This document shows positions 42,884-51,748 of a stretch of 64,000 nucleotides of DNA, piece by piece. Numbering within the stretch: the first letter of the stretch is position 1; each line of letters begins with the position of its first letter. Origin of the DNA: an uncultured Carboxylicivirga sp. (GTDB lineage Bacteria > Bacteroidota > Bacteroidia > Bacteroidales > Marinilabiliaceae); assembly GCF_963668385.1 (NCBI RefSeq), contig NZ_OY764327.1:2852001-2916000 (forward strand), given 5' to 3'. The notes beneath the pieces were generated by a model. The model ran no database searches. It saw only the letters and a program-made list of their open reading frames with translations, and was not told where the DNA came from. The translations under genes and the position numbers were made by a program.

Positions 42884-43019
42884 GGCCATAACGTGTTGCA
42901 TATGGCCTGAACCGCCTTTTTGTCAAATTATGCTTTGCACTTAGTAATCACATTTCTTCATAATATCATCTACCTATCAGAACTAACGGCGGATTTGGCT
43001 ATTATGCCGTGTTATAGCC
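42884..43019 (-). repeat. attC site 2 (divergent)
   Basis: Boxes GGCCATAAC (42884) and GTTATAGCC (43011). The first matches GTTATGG at 42490; the second matches GGCTATAAC at 45252, closing the 2.2-kb cassette of the P-loop ATPase. Confidence 0.75.
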
Positions 43020-43021
43020 TG

Positions 43022-45130
43022 TTATTTCTCGTAATATAGTTCAAGTGATTTATCTGTTAATTTATAATAAGTTCTTTCCCCTATAGATTTATCAATTGTA
43101 AGTTTCTCACTAGTTATTAGCCCCGAATCTTTAAGTTTTATTGCCCGCTTTGAAATCTTTTGATAGGTACAATCTAATTCTTGAGCTAAAGAAGAAGGGT
43201 ACTGGGGTTGTTCAATTTTCAAAGAATTGAGAAAATTCAAGTCAAATTCAGGTATTTGTATTTCTTTTGAGGTGTCTTTATAATCCCCAGTTACATGTTC
43301 AACCTCACATGTGCCCTTTCTACATTTTGGGCACAGCATATCAAAGAGCTGCAAACTTTCTAATTTCTCAAAACTGAAAATTTCTTTACATTCTTCATTT
43401 TGACATCTTATTTGTTTGGCGTTTGATATATACTTTTTAATATTTTCAGTATAATTGAAACGACGTTGAATTACATATTTTCGGTCACTTCCTCTACCAT
43501 AATTTATATCTTCTTTCATACACAAACCATAATTAAGAGAAAAGAAACTCATAATAGTATTACTATCTTGGTCCTTTTGTTCATTAAATTTAGTTATGAA
43601 GAAATGGAGTTCAAGTGATGAAATAAGATCTTCAAAAGCATGGTCCAAGTAGAAATGACTAGTCAGTGGTTTATTTTTGTCTGCTTGAAAAATTTTTGAA
43701 TCTAATTTTGGAATTTCTCTTTTATTCTGTTTTGCTGAGGCTATTAAGCTTTCAAGTAATTGCTTTAAATGATATTTCTCAAGTTTTAGATTAAATGGTT
43801 CTCTCATAAACTTATTTTGAGAGAAATACGGATAAATTGATGATTCAAAATATTTCTCAGAACCTAATTGTAAATCTCTTAAAGTAATTTTTTGGTCTTT
43901 CGAAATACTATTTTGATATGCATACCATAATATCCAACCAATATTTCTAGGAACACTTGATGTTATATTAAACAACAAGGCATAATAATCATCCAAATCA
44001 TTTTTAGAAGTATCAAAAAAATAATCAGGACCATTTTTACAAAAGTAATTAATACGTTTAGTCAAAAGCTTTTTTACACTTTTTTGAGCTTCAGACTGTA
44101 TATTTGTTACCCTCCTAGAGTTATATAAGTCATAATAGTCAAGTTTTATTTGCTCTATTTTTTGCGGATCAATATCTCCTAAATAAATCCTTCCTGGATA
44201 AGCTGCTATTTTAAATTTAAAAAATTCATCTGACCAATTATTAAGTGGGGAAACAATAGTATCCACAAATACTCTCATTGCACGCTCTTCAATTTCAGAA
44301 AAATCATCAAGACAAATAACTACATATTTAATACCAAGTTTTGCTAAGAGAGATTTTATACTTTTCAGAATTACAGAGGGATTAAAACATTTTAATAGAA
44401 TTTCGGAATATTGTTCTTCTTTCTTAGTATTCATTCCAGATGAAAATGAATCTGTTTGTTCTGAAGATAAACCTATAGAAGCTCCTTTTTCAGAAATCCC
44501 TAACTTACCTGAGTCTTTTGTTTGTTCAGTATATCCAACTTTAGTTCCCTCTTCATCATTAATATTTTTTTCTTTTAATATTTGAATATCAACATATTCA
44601 TTTTTTTCTATTTCGTTAAATATATCTTCTAATTCTAGGTCATAAGTCCTTTTGTCAGGACCAAATATCTGAGAGATGTTTGAAAGGAAAAATCTTAAAG
44701 TATTTGTTTTTACTTCTGATTTAATTTGTTCAATTATTTGCTTTAGAAATGTTTTATATATTAAATAATTTTCAAGGTCTTGAGAAGTAATCAGGTTTCT
44801 ATATGGACTTGAATCATATGAGAAATTCTTAGACTGTTCAAAAATTGATTTCACATCAATATAAAGAGATAGTCTGTCCTTGCTTTTTCGATATTCATGT
44901 TGTAGCCTAGCTATGATCGTAGATTTACCTGTTCCTTTTCTTCCAATCAACATAGTAGTATTTGGTTGAAGACATGAACGTAATACAAAATCGCTATCTA
45001 AAGGGTCAACATAAAGCTCTTCAATTATACTACTATCATTATTAATATCAGATAAATCAGCTCTTCGACTCTTTTTAAGAGAATCGACCAATTGGTAAAA
45101 ACTATTCTTTTCTTTTTCTGTAATTTTCAT
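43022..45130 (-). CDS. Cassette gene: large P-loop ATPase with zinc ribbon and winged helix
   Basis: A 702-aa protein, unusually large for a cassette. Walker A IGRKGTGKSTI (about 63-73) is followed by helical regions, Walker B VVICLDDFSEI (about 270), a long helical middle, a CQNEEC...CPKC zinc ribbon (about 600-631) and a C-terminal winged helix-turn-helix (SLAQELDCTYQKISKRAIKL). It resembles the Sll1717-type P-loop ATPases sometimes linked to defence. The stop is 3 bases from the attC box, so the gene fills its cassette. Confidence 0.82.
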   Translation of the reverse strand: MKITEKEKNSFYQLVDSLKKSRRADLSDINNDSSIIEELYVDPLDSDFVLRSCLQPNTTMLIGRKGTGKSTIIARLQHEYRKSKDRLSLYIDVKSIFEQSKNFSYDSSPYRNLITSQDLENYLIYKTFLKQIIEQIKSEVKTNTLRFFLSNISQIFGPDKRTYDLELEDIFNEIEKNEYVDIQILKEKNINDEEGTKVGYTEQTKDSGKLGISEKGASIGLSSEQTDSFSSGMNTKKEEQYSEILLKCFNPSVILKSIKSLLAKLGIKYVVICLDDFSEIEERAMRVFVDTIVSPLNNWSDEFFKFKIAAYPGRIYLGDIDPQKIEQIKLDYYDLYNSRRVTNIQSEAQKSVKKLLTKRINYFCKNGPDYFFDTSKNDLDDYYALLFNITSSVPRNIGWILWYAYQNSISKDQKITLRDLQLGSEKYFESSIYPYFSQNKFMREPFNLKLEKYHLKQLLESLIASAKQNKREIPKLDSKIFQADKNKPLTSHFYLDHAFEDLISSLELHFFITKFNEQKDQDSNTIMSFFSLNYGLCMKEDINYGRGSDRKYVIQRRFNYTENIKKYISNAKQIRCQNEECKEIFSFEKLESLQLFDMLCPKCRKGTCEVEHVTGDYKDTSKEIQIPEFDLNFLNSLKIEQPQYPSSLAQELDCTYQKISKRAIKLKDSGLITSEKLTIDKSIGERTYYKLTDKSLELYYEK

Positions 45131-45251
45131 ATGGCTTACAAGTGTTCTATTCTATATTTAATCCTAACTAAGGAATAATATTCAACTAAAATATTCATTT
45201 ATTCTTACGTTAGTTTCTGAAAGCAATGCTTTTTTCGGCATAAGGTGAATT

Positions 45252-45385
45252 GGCTATAACGTTTGCTGGATGAAGTCGTGGCGCGTTAGTCGTGGTGTCG
45301 TGTCACCCGATAGGGGGACTAAGACGGTAGACAAAGGCGTCAGGACGAGCAAAGCGCGCCATGCTTTATTTCCAGCGTGTTGGGC
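45252..45385 (-). repeat. attC site 3 (common type)
   Basis: Boxes GGCTATAAC (45252) and GTTGGGC (45379) around the common GCTGGATGAAGTCGTGGCG core. The inverted outer arms CTGG and CCAG near each end can pair as in folded attC. Confidence 0.9.
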
Positions 45386-45855
45386 TTTCGTTCTTTTATT
45401 TTCTTTTTAATGTCTTTAAGAATTCTTTCTTCAAATTCATTTTTCAAAGGTCTATTTTTCCACCACCAAAAATGTTCATTGATGATTGTCCAATTAACTA
45501 GTTTTAACCCATTATTTATAGATACAAAGGCAAAGTTAGTTGTCTCTTTATTTTTCTGTCTAATCCAAGTTTTTACTATTTGGTTTTTGTCCGAATAATA
45601 AAAATACACGTGATACCAATGGTCTTTGTTATTTCGTCTTCCATCTTGTAAGTCAGGATGAGGTAAAACTAGGTCAGGATTTTCGCTTTTAAATTCTTTA
45701 ATGATTTCAGCTAAGTCTTTCTCTGAGATTTCTAATTCATAAATTTCTGCTCTACCGTAACTCCCAGGAGCAAAGCTCCAGCCTATAAAATAAAGCAGAA
45801 ATGCTGTCAATAATGCACTTAATAACCCGAGAGTTATTTTAGTTTTTAACTTCAT
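45340..45855 (-). CDS. Cassette gene: secreted or anchored small protein
   Basis: A 171-aa protein with an N-terminal hydrophobic segment (ITLGLLSALLTAFLLYFIGW) and a soluble domain of about 120 residues rich in aromatic residues (HWYHVYFYYSDKNQ). The reading frame runs into the attC site, so the last 13 residues (NTLEIKHGALCSS) are encoded by attC DNA. The family is not recognised. Confidence 0.72.
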   Translation of the reverse strand: MKLKTKITLGLLSALLTAFLLYFIGWSFAPGSYGRAEIYELEISEKDLAEIIKEFKSENPDLVLPHPDLQDGRRNNKDHWYHVYFYYSDKNQIVKTWIRQKNKETTNFAFVSINNGLKLVNWTIINEHFWWWKNRPLKNEFEERILKDIKKKIKERKPNTLEIKHGALCSS

Positions 45856-45921
45856 TATTTGTTCAAATTTGTTTGGACAAGCTTAATTCAGAGTTATTCT
45901 TTTGCACTTACACAGAATGAA

Positions 45922-46054
45922 GCCCAACGTTTGCTGGATGAAGTCGTGGCGCGTTAGTCGTGGTGTCGTGTCACCCGATAGGGGGACAAAGACAGTAGAC
46001 AAAGGCGTCAGGACGAGGCGAACGAGCCATGCTTTATTCCAGTGTGTTACGCCC
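45922..46054 (-). repeat. attC site 4 (common type)
   Basis: Boxes GCCCAAC (45922) and GTTACGCCC (46046). The first is complementary to GTTGGGC at 45379. Confidence 0.9.
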
Positions 46055-46202
46055 TGTTGGTTTTTTGTTTCAAGTTAGTTTAATTTCCCAATTGGACATA
46101 ATTCTCCCACTTAGGTTCCTTGTAATTATTCGATCAAATTATTGTCCGAATATACAAGTTAGTCCGTGTTTATTGAGCTGGTCTCGCTCTTATATATCAA
46201 AT

Positions 46203-46430
46203 CTATTTTATTCGTTTTGCTCTACGATCTAAATTTTGTTTTTCAGAACGTTTTTGTCTGAAGTCCTCTAATTTGATTTTCGAACAAAGCTTATTAAACT
46301 GGATTTCTTTGTCTAATTCAGTCTGTATTATTTTTCGAGTTTTTTCGAGTCCTGCTGGTTGTCCTGTTGATGTATTAATTTCAATTTTATATGCTGGTTT
46401 TCTCCGTCCGTCCGACTTTTGAGAATTCAT
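46203..46430 (-). CDS. Cassette gene: small basic protein
   Basis: A 75-aa Lys/Arg-rich protein with a helical C-terminal half (LEDFRQKRSEKQNLDRRAKR) and no membrane segment. It occupies the cassette between attC sites 4 and 5. The reading is simple and in cassette direction, but no family is known to me. Confidence 0.5.
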   Translation of the reverse strand: MNSQKSDGRRKPAYKIEINTSTGQPAGLEKTRKIIQTELDKEIQFNKLCSKIKLEDFRQKRSEKQNLDRRAKRIK

Positions 46431-46481
46431 TCACGTCTGTTTTTATTTGTTAATGATTCTTATGCACTGAGTTTTATAATA

Positions 46482-46616
46482 GGGCGTAACGTTTGCTGGA
46501 TGAAGTCGTGGCGCGTTAGTCGTGGTGTCGTGTCACCCGTTAGGGGGACTAAGACAGTAGACAAAGGCGTCAGGACGAGCAAAGCGCGCCATGCTTTATT
46601 CCAGCGTGTTACAGGC
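46482..46616 (-). repeat. attC site 5 (common type)
   Basis: Boxes GGGCGTAAC (46482) and GTTACAGGC (46608). The first is complementary to GTTACGCCC at 46046. Confidence 0.9.
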
Positions 46617-46636
46617 CGTGTGTTATTCTTGTTTTG

Positions 46637-46867
46637 TTTTTCTGTCATATATTTTTCATTTTCCGACACATCTATTTGATTTACTGTCTCAAGAAAATGA
46701 TTCTCCGTCATATATTTATTGCTTATCATCTACTACAAATCATGTTCAGTCATGTGTTTTTCATTTTCAGTCACCTATAAATCATTTTCTGCCACTAACT
46801 TTTCATAAACCGATGCCAGAAAATCAAATTTTCATGACCGGGAATCATAATTTCATCGTCGTGAATG
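46637..46867 (-). repeat. Degenerate 21-bp repeat array, decayed cassette gene
   Basis: Eleven consecutive 21-bp units with a loose plus-strand consensus ATTTTCnGTCA followed by 10 variable bases. Read on the minus strand they encode heptapeptides such as VTENEKH, MTENHFL and VSENEKY, but several stop codons interrupt the frame, so any gene is now broken. It fills the cassette between attC sites 5 and 6; the rest of that cassette (46868-47026) shows nothing. Confidence 0.72.
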
Positions 46868-47026
46868 AAAATTTAAATAATTCACAAAAAAATGTAGAGT
46901 TGAAGTCAAAATAAAGTTAATGTCTTTAAAACGTACAACATGGTCACAGAAATTGAAATAATTGTCAGTCTTAATGTTTGAGTGTTTTACTAAAATACAG
47001 ATACAAGGACGAGAAGTACCCGACAT

Positions 47027-47160
47027 GGCCTGTAACGTTTGCTGGATGAAGTCGTGGCGCGTTAGTCGTGGTGTCGTGTCACCCGATAGGGGGACTAAGA
47101 CGGTAGACTAAAGTGTCAGGACGAGCAAAACTAGCCATGCTTTATTCCAGCGTGTTGTAC
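47027..47160 (-). repeat. attC site 6 (common type)
   Basis: Boxes GCCTGTAAC (47028) and GTTGTAC (47154). The first is complementary to GTTACAGGC at 46608. Confidence 0.9.
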
Positions 47161-47171
47161 ACAGTACTTTA

Positions 47172-47582
47172 TTAATCTCCAAGTTGTTCTTTTTTTATAA
47201 GAAACCACTTAGAGTCAAGTTTCTTAAAGTAATATTTCACATTAACTCCTGTTTCAATTCCGATCCATTGAAATAGTCTCTCATTAGTTTCTCGCAATTT
47301 ACCTTCAAAGTTGTCGTATATCTGAGGTCTATAATTGTCGTTAGCAAATAGGTAGTCATGTTCCCAATGTTCTTTGTCAACAGATTTTGTAATTATTTTA
47401 CCTCCTATTTCTTCAGGATTTTCCCAAGTCCTAAATACAAGAGGGAATTTAATTCTTTCTAATTGAAAGTCCTTATCCGTAGCGAATTTGAAAAGAAATG
47501 TGTCAAAATTATTATCATAGTCCTGAGCGCATAATAGACTGTTCTGTACTATAATTAAAAGGAAGAATAAAGTCATTTTCAT
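47172..47582 (-). CDS. Cassette gene: secreted DUF4348-like protein
   Basis: A 136-aa protein with a signal peptide (MKMTLFFLLIIVQNSLLCAQ, cleavage after Ala likely) and the pattern FDTFLFKFATDKDFQLERIK typical of the DUF4348 family in Bacteroidota. The C-terminal part has FQWIGIETGVNVKYYFKK. Probably periplasmic; the function is unknown. Confidence 0.72.
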   Translation of the reverse strand: MKMTLFFLLIIVQNSLLCAQDYDNNFDTFLFKFATDKDFQLERIKFPLVFRTWENPEEIGGKIITKSVDKEHWEHDYLFANDNYRPQIYDNFEGKLRETNERLFQWIGIETGVNVKYYFKKLDSKWFLIKKEQLGD

Positions 47583-47617
47583 TTTATTAATGTGCTTTAT
47601 AATTGGGTGCAGGTATT

Positions 47618-47753
47618 GTGTACAACGGTGGCTGGATGAAGTCGTGGCGCATTAGTCGTGGTGTCGTGTCACCCGATAGGGGGACTAAGACGGTAGACTA
47701 AAGTGTCAGGACGAGCAACCCGCGCCATGCTTTATTTCCGGCGTGTTAGGCAC
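47618..47753 (-). repeat. attC site 7 (common type)
   Basis: Boxes GTGTACAAC (47618) and GTTAGGCAC (47745). The first is complementary to GTTGTACAC at 47154. Confidence 0.9.
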
Positions 47754-47760
47754 TGGCTGT

Positions 47761-48186
47761 TTATTTTTCATATATAATAATTACATCTAAAGTCGAATCG
47801 GTATAGTTCACTTGCTCTATTTGAGTTATTGGTTCTAATTCATGTGAATACGAAATTTTCAATGTGTCGAATGAAACCCACTCAGTCTTTACAGTTGTTC
47901 CTGATATATGTTCTGTTGAAAACACTATTTTTGTTTTAAGGTCTTCAGTTTTGTTCTTGTTTCCTAAATCAATTGACACATGAATAGAAGAATTTGTTAC
48001 AGCATTTCCTCCAAATTCAAATATAGTTGCTTGTCTTAAACCTTCATTGTCGTAAACAGTTTCTATAATTTGTTTCTCAGGCTCTCCAAACATGTCAAAT
48101 GAACTAATGAAAATTACAAAGCTAATTACTAATCCAACTAATAAAATCAATGTAGTCAGAAGTCCATATTTTACGATTTTATTCAT
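47761..48186 (-). CDS. Cassette gene: membrane-anchored small protein
   Basis: A 141-aa protein with one N-terminal membrane segment (GLLTTLILLVGLVISFVIFI) and an outer-facing domain with an Ig-like strand pattern (ASIHVSIDLGN-like and TLDVIIIYEK). It fills its cassette almost completely. The function is unknown. Confidence 0.7.
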   Translation of the reverse strand: MNKIVKYGLLTTLILLVGLVISFVIFISSFDMFGEPEKQIIETVYDNEGLRQATIFEFGGNAVTNSSIHVSIDLGNKNKTEDLKTKIVFSTEHISGTTVKTEWVSFDTLKISYSHELEPITQIEQVNYTDSTLDVIIIYEK

Positions 48187-48197
48187 TTTTTCAGCTT

Positions 48198-48397
48198 GTG
48201 CCTAACGTTGAACTGTAAGAATAGTAGCCGATTTCGGGCTGCATTCTTATCAACCGTTGCTAAGCCGAAGCTAATGATTTGGCAGCTACCTTGCAAATAT
48301 TGCTGGTCGAAGCATTAGCTTCGGCGGTGTTCCCAAAGCGAACCAAGCCCTCGAACACCTTCTGATTCGGCTATTATTTTTTACAGATTGTTGTGTG
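48198..48397 (-). repeat. attC site 8 (divergent, long)
   Basis: Boxes GTGCCTAAC (48198) and GTTGTGTG (48390) enclose paired arms AATAGTAGCCGA/TCGGCTATTATT and AGCCGAAGCTAATG/CATTAGCTTCGGC. The first box is complementary to GTTAGGCAC at 47745. Confidence 0.85.
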
Positions 48398-48400
48398 TTG

Positions 48401-49018
48401 TTATTCCTTAATCATTATTGCATTATTCAACAAATTGGATGCAAATCCTTGAAATTTATTACTGGTCATAAAATTAGTTTCACATTGAAAACAATAATAT
48501 TTCCCATTATAATTTAGGAGTTTCGCAATTCCTACTGTCATTGCAATCGGGTTATCTAATGAATATTCCTTAGTCAACAATGTATATTTCCCTTTTGCAA
48601 CGTCTGGATACTTAACAAATGAGAATCTCTGATTTTTAGCATATTCCTTTCTTAAAGATTCCCAAGAAGTGGTTATATCCACACTAGAGGAATCCAGTTT
48701 ATGTATCGCAATGGTATAATACTCTTTTTTAGACATTAACACCAATGTATCATTTGTCAAATTTGTTAATAAGTGATATTCCATTGGTTGAATAAAACTC
48801 AGACCATTATCTAATCCAATAATAGAGTCCTTTGTAATTTTAACAGCACCTAGCATTTTTATTGTTTCTTCGTCCAACTCTTCAATTGTAGGTGGTTTGA
48901 CTCGAGTATCTTTGGGTTTAATCTCATTAAATATTTTAATTCCATATTTTCCTAATACGACAATAATTAGGATTAAAGTAATTATTCCTGAAATTTTAGA
49001 TTTTGTTTCCTTTTTCAT
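48401..49018 (-). CDS. Cassette gene: membrane-anchored protein
   Basis: A 205-aa protein with an N-terminal membrane anchor (ISGIITLILIIVVLGKYGI) and a soluble beta-rich domain. The C-terminal NGKYYCFQCETNFMTSNKFQ has two cysteines three residues apart. It has the make-up of Bacteroidota surface or periplasmic cassette proteins. The family is not recognised. Confidence 0.7.
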   Translation of the reverse strand: MKKETKSKISGIITLILIIVVLGKYGIKIFNEIKPKDTRVKPPTIEELDEETIKMLGAVKITKDSIIGLDNGLSFIQPMEYHLLTNLTNDTLVLMSKKEYYTIAIHKLDSSSVDITTSWESLRKEYAKNQRFSFVKYPDVAKGKYTLLTKEYSLDNPIAMTVGIAKLLNYNGKYYCFQCETNFMTSNKFQGFASNLLNNAIMIKE

Positions 49019-49075
49019 TTTTAATGTTGCGATTTTTAAGTTTCAGTTCTTAACGTACGGGTATGTTTTTCAATA

Positions 49076-49210
49076 ACACACAACGTTTGTTGCAAGAAGC
49101 GTAGCAGAATCACGATGATTGCCGTCCGCAGGACGATTAAGCAATCTGGGTGATTCTGTGGTGTTTCACGACCATGCACACTGCTATGATTTTTGCAACG
49201 TGTTATGCGC
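49076..49210 (-). repeat. attC site 9 (TTTGTTGCAAGAAGCG type)
   Basis: Boxes ACACACAAC (49076) and GTTATGCGC (49202). The same rare type is found at 51614-51748, with the same neighbouring cassette body. Confidence 0.88.
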
Positions 49211-49663
49211 TGCCGGTTTTGTTATTTAAATTATTAATCGTTCTTAAAATCTGGTTAAACCTATTGAAACCCCGACACACTTCCCAAAATAGCCAACTAT
49301 TAAAGCACCTCACCATTTTTGGCCAAATTTATGCAAAAGATCAGAGGCCCAACTAAACTTCCAAACTAAGCAATTTGCAAGTCAGAAGGAGCGGGGCGGC
49401 CTTTTGTTAAACCGAGTGTGCTGACAATTTATACAACAGCTTAAACAGCCCGTAAATGTTGATGAGCACACTTTCAAAATTATGCGAAATCCTAACAAAG
49501 ATGTTTAGCCGAGAGCGTTTCAAAAATAGGAAATGCTTGATAACCTAAATTGCCAAAATAATTAAGCTTGCGCGATGGCCGTGGGCTGCGCAAATTCATC
49601 TTTCGCCCGACTTTCGTAAAAAATCCTCCCAATAGTCATTGCTGTTCGTCGGTTAGCGCATAA
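49084..49663 (-). repeat. Duplicated cassette, copy 1
   Basis: The cassette and its own attC (580 bp) reappear at 51622-52201 with only a few base differences. No long ORF is present. Two short minus-strand frames are intact in both copies: 37 codons at 49203-49316 and 35 codons at 49492-49599. The three differences I saw in the 35-codon frame all change the amino acid, arguing against strong protein-level selection. The body may act without coding. Confidence 0.85.
49203..49316 (-). CDS. Small ORF of duplicated cassette, copy 1
   Basis: A 37-aa frame beginning MVRCFNSWLFWEVC and ending NNKTGSA; the stop TAA is supplied by the core box GTTATGCGC. The same frame is intact in the second copy at 51741-51854. 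It is short and has no recognisable fold, so it may be non-coding. Confidence 0.3.
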   Translation of the reverse strand: MVRCFNSWLFWEVCRGFNRFNQILRTINNLNNKTGSA

Positions 49664-49791
49664 CGTTTGCTGGATGAAGTCGTGGCGCATTAGTCGTGGT
49701 GTCGTGTCACCCGATAGGGGGACTAAGACGGTAGACTAAGGTGTCAGGACGAGCAAACCGAGCCATGCTTTATTCCAGCGGGTTGCCACCC
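49656..49791 (-). repeat. attC site 10 (common type)
   Basis: Boxes GCGCATAAC (49656) and GTTGCCACCC (49782). The first is complementary to GTTATGCGC at 49202. Confidence 0.9.
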
Positions 49792-50396
49792 GTTATTTCT
49801 TTTTTTATATAAATATTCAATCTTGTCATTGCCAAGATAAATTTTGTCTGTTTCAGGTATTCTACCGTCACTGTCAGGTTTGAATCTGTCAGTCTCGGGT
49901 ACGCTGCTGTCACTGTCAGGTATGAATCTGTCAGTCTCAGGTATGCATCTGTCAGTCTCAGGTACGCCACTGTCACTGCCAGGTATGCATCTGTCAGTCT
50001 CAGGTACGCTGCTGTCACTGTCAGGTATGAATCTGCTAGTCTCAGGTACGCTACTGTCACTGTCAGGTATGCATCTGTCAGTTTCAGGTACACTGCTGTC
50101 ACTGTCAGGTATGTATCTGTCAGTTTCAGGTACGCTGCTGTCACTGTCAGGTATGCATCTGTCAGTCTCAGGTACGCTGCTGTCACTGTCAGGTATGCAT
50201 CTGCCAGTCTCAGGTACGCCACTGTCACTGTCAGGTATGCATCTGTCAGTCTCAGGTACGCTGCTGTCACTGTCAGGTATGCATCTGCCAGTCTCAAGTA
50301 CGCCACTGTCACTGTCAGGTATGCATCTGTCAGTTTCAGGTACGCTGCTGTCACTGTCAGGTATGAATCTGCTAGTCTCAGGTACGCTACTGTCAC
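49770..50396 (-). CDS. Cassette gene: heptapeptide-repeat protein
   Basis: A 208-aa frame in cassette direction made of 14-residue repeats (two heptads, such as AYLTVTA and AYLRLTD), followed by a short non-repeat tail and GGNPLE, the last residues coming from the attC site. The plus strand is open too, because the 21-bp repeats have no stop in several frames, so coding is likely but not proved. Regular Leu/Thr spacing suggests a beta solenoid or fibre. No signal peptide is seen. Confidence 0.45.
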   Translation of the reverse strand: MTVAYLRLADSYLTVTAAYLKLTDAYLTVTVAYLRLADAYLTVTAAYLRLTDAYLTVTVAYLRLADAYLTVTAAYLRLTDAYLTVTAAYLKLTDTYLTVTAVYLKLTDAYLTVTVAYLRLADSYLTVTAAYLRLTDAYLAVTVAYLRLTDAYLRLTDSYLTVTAAYPRLTDSNLTVTVEYLKQTKFILAMTRLNIYIKKEITGGNPLE

Positions 50397-50440
50397 TGTC
50401 AGGTATGCATCTATCAGTCTCAGTTATGCTACCGTTACAG
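49854..50440. repeat. 21-bp tandem repeat array (28 units)
   Basis: 28 units of 21 bp beginning CAGGTA, mostly alternating between two versions (CAGGTATGCATCTGTCAGTC and CAGGTACGCTGCTGTCACTG, each plus one base), giving a 42-bp period. It occupies most of the cassette between attC sites 10 and 11. Confidence 0.93.
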
Positions 50441-50517
50441 TCTGAATTGTATCAGCTTATCAGTAGTTTGTTACGTTTGTTTTATGAAAACAAAATTAGT
50501 GTCACAGATGCTCTAAT

Positions 50518-50654
50518 GGGTGGCAACGGATGGCGGTAAGAAATCGTTGCGCACTTAAATGCGTTTCAGTATCAAGCCGCCAAGCCATTTGTTAAGTGTA
50601 ATATCATTCAAGTTAGCACTTTCCGCGCAATGTTTTTTAACGCGTGTTGGGCAC
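50518..50654 (-). repeat. attC site 11 (divergent)
   Basis: Boxes GGGTGGCAAC (50518) and GTTGGGCAC (50646). The first is complementary to GTTGCCACCC at 49782. The inner sequence differs from the common type. Confidence 0.85.
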
Positions 50655-50656
50655 TG

Positions 50657-51589
50657 TTATTCCTCATTTTTAATCATATTCTTGAATATCTCGTGCAAAT
50701 GTAATTCCTGTTTAAAATCAACTGATTCATCAATTATTTTTGAAATAATCAAATCGAAAAAATCTGTGATACTATTTGAAAGCACAAACATATCTTCTTC
50801 GTCTCTACCAAAAATTATCACTTGTCCTTTAGTTCCATTAGTGTCAGGGTCTAAGTCAATGCCGATATAGTTTCCACCATGGTCAGAGAATACAGGAATC
50901 CATTTTGGATTAAAATACATTTTCTTAATCGCTCCGACAGGGGTTGAAGTAAATGGAATTTCCTCGTTAAAATTGTAATCTGTTCTTTTAACTTCATATT
51001 TCTTGTCAGAATACACGACGAACTCAAGTTCATCCCAATTATATGAGTCTTTCTCTAATTCATGTAATTTTTTAACTATTGGAGACAATTCCTTATAATC
51101 ATCAAAATTAATATCAATTGTTTCTCTACCTTTTCCGTCAGTCTTTTCCGTATTATATAAATAAGGTCCACCATATGAACCTAAACCACAAGAAAACTCA
51201 ATTTTATACCAACTTTTCTTAAACAATCCTTTTTTTGGAGCTTTTGCAAAATAAAAATCTACAATTTCATTTAGTAACCCCTTAGACTTTTCAGGGTTAT
51301 TAAGTTTCCTATCAGTTGGTTTTACTAGAGATAATCCAAATTCAATTTGCTTAATAACTTCATCGATTGGCATAAACCGATGACCAAGAAAACAGCTTTT
51401 CTCATCGCCTAATTCTCCATTGTTGGTAAGATATATATCAGTTAATTCAGCGGGTATCTTTTCACCAATCAATTTGCCTATCTCTGCAATTTGATTTTCA
51501 TTAGCTCCATCATTAAGGGAGTTTAATTTCCAATCAAATTTCTCGGATTGCAATTCTATAATTTTCTTTAGTTTCTCTGTAATAGTCAT
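50657..51589 (-). CDS. Cassette gene: SMI1/KNR4 (SUKH) family protein
   Basis: A 310-aa protein with the SMI1/KNR4 pattern: NENQIAEIGKLIGEKIPAEL, then LTDIYLTNNGELGDE and LGHRFMPIDEVI (about 30-80), and a C-terminal conserved block TPVGAIKKMYFNPKWIPVFS and GNYIGIDLDPD (about 215-260). SUKH proteins are often immunity proteins against secreted nuclease or other polymorphic toxins. No toxin gene is in this cassette, so it may serve as an orphan immunity gene. Confidence 0.9.
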   Translation of the reverse strand: MTITEKLKKIIELQSEKFDWKLNSLNDGANENQIAEIGKLIGEKIPAELTDIYLTNNGELGDEKSCFLGHRFMPIDEVIKQIEFGLSLVKPTDRKLNNPEKSKGLLNEIVDFYFAKAPKKGLFKKSWYKIEFSCGLGSYGGPYLYNTEKTDGKGRETIDINFDDYKELSPIVKKLHELEKDSYNWDELEFVVYSDKKYEVKRTDYNFNEEIPFTSTPVGAIKKMYFNPKWIPVFSDHGGNYIGIDLDPDTNGTKGQVIIFGRDEEDMFVLSNSITDFFDLIISKIIDESVDFKQELHLHEIFKNMIKNEE

Positions 51590-51613
51590 ATGGTTTCGGT
51601 GTCTTGTTTAATA

Positions 51614-51748
51614 GTGCCCAACGTTTGTTGCAAGAAGCGTAGCAGAATCACGGTGATTGCCGTCCGCAGGACGATTAAGCAATCTGCGCGATTCTGTGAT
51701 GATCCAAGACCATGCATACTGCTATGATTTTTGCAACGTGTTATGCGC
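51614..51748 (-). repeat. attC site 12 (TTTGTTGCAAGAAGCG type)
   Basis: Boxes GTGCCCAAC (51614) and GTTATGCGC (51740). Its type matches attC site 9 and not its neighbours, because it moved together with the duplicated cassette. Confidence 0.88.

Noticed and set aside
46419-46679. Frames reading MKSWRVSRGVVSP across attC sites, also at 52819-53013
   Set aside because: They are attC sequence translated on the plus strand and recur wherever the common attC type occurs.
49150-49356. Plus-strand frame MHTAMIFATCYALP, repeated at 51712-51894
   Set aside because: It starts in the attC and runs against the cassette direction; a by-product of the duplicated cassette.
49854-50440. CRISPR array
   Set aside because: Units are contiguous 21/42-bp repeats with no unique spacers and there are no cas genes nearby.
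49844-50539. 231-codon plus-strand frame of SGMHLSV repeats
   Set aside because: Open because the 21-bp repeats lack stops; it runs against cassette orientation. Kept only as an alternative to the minus-strand frame.
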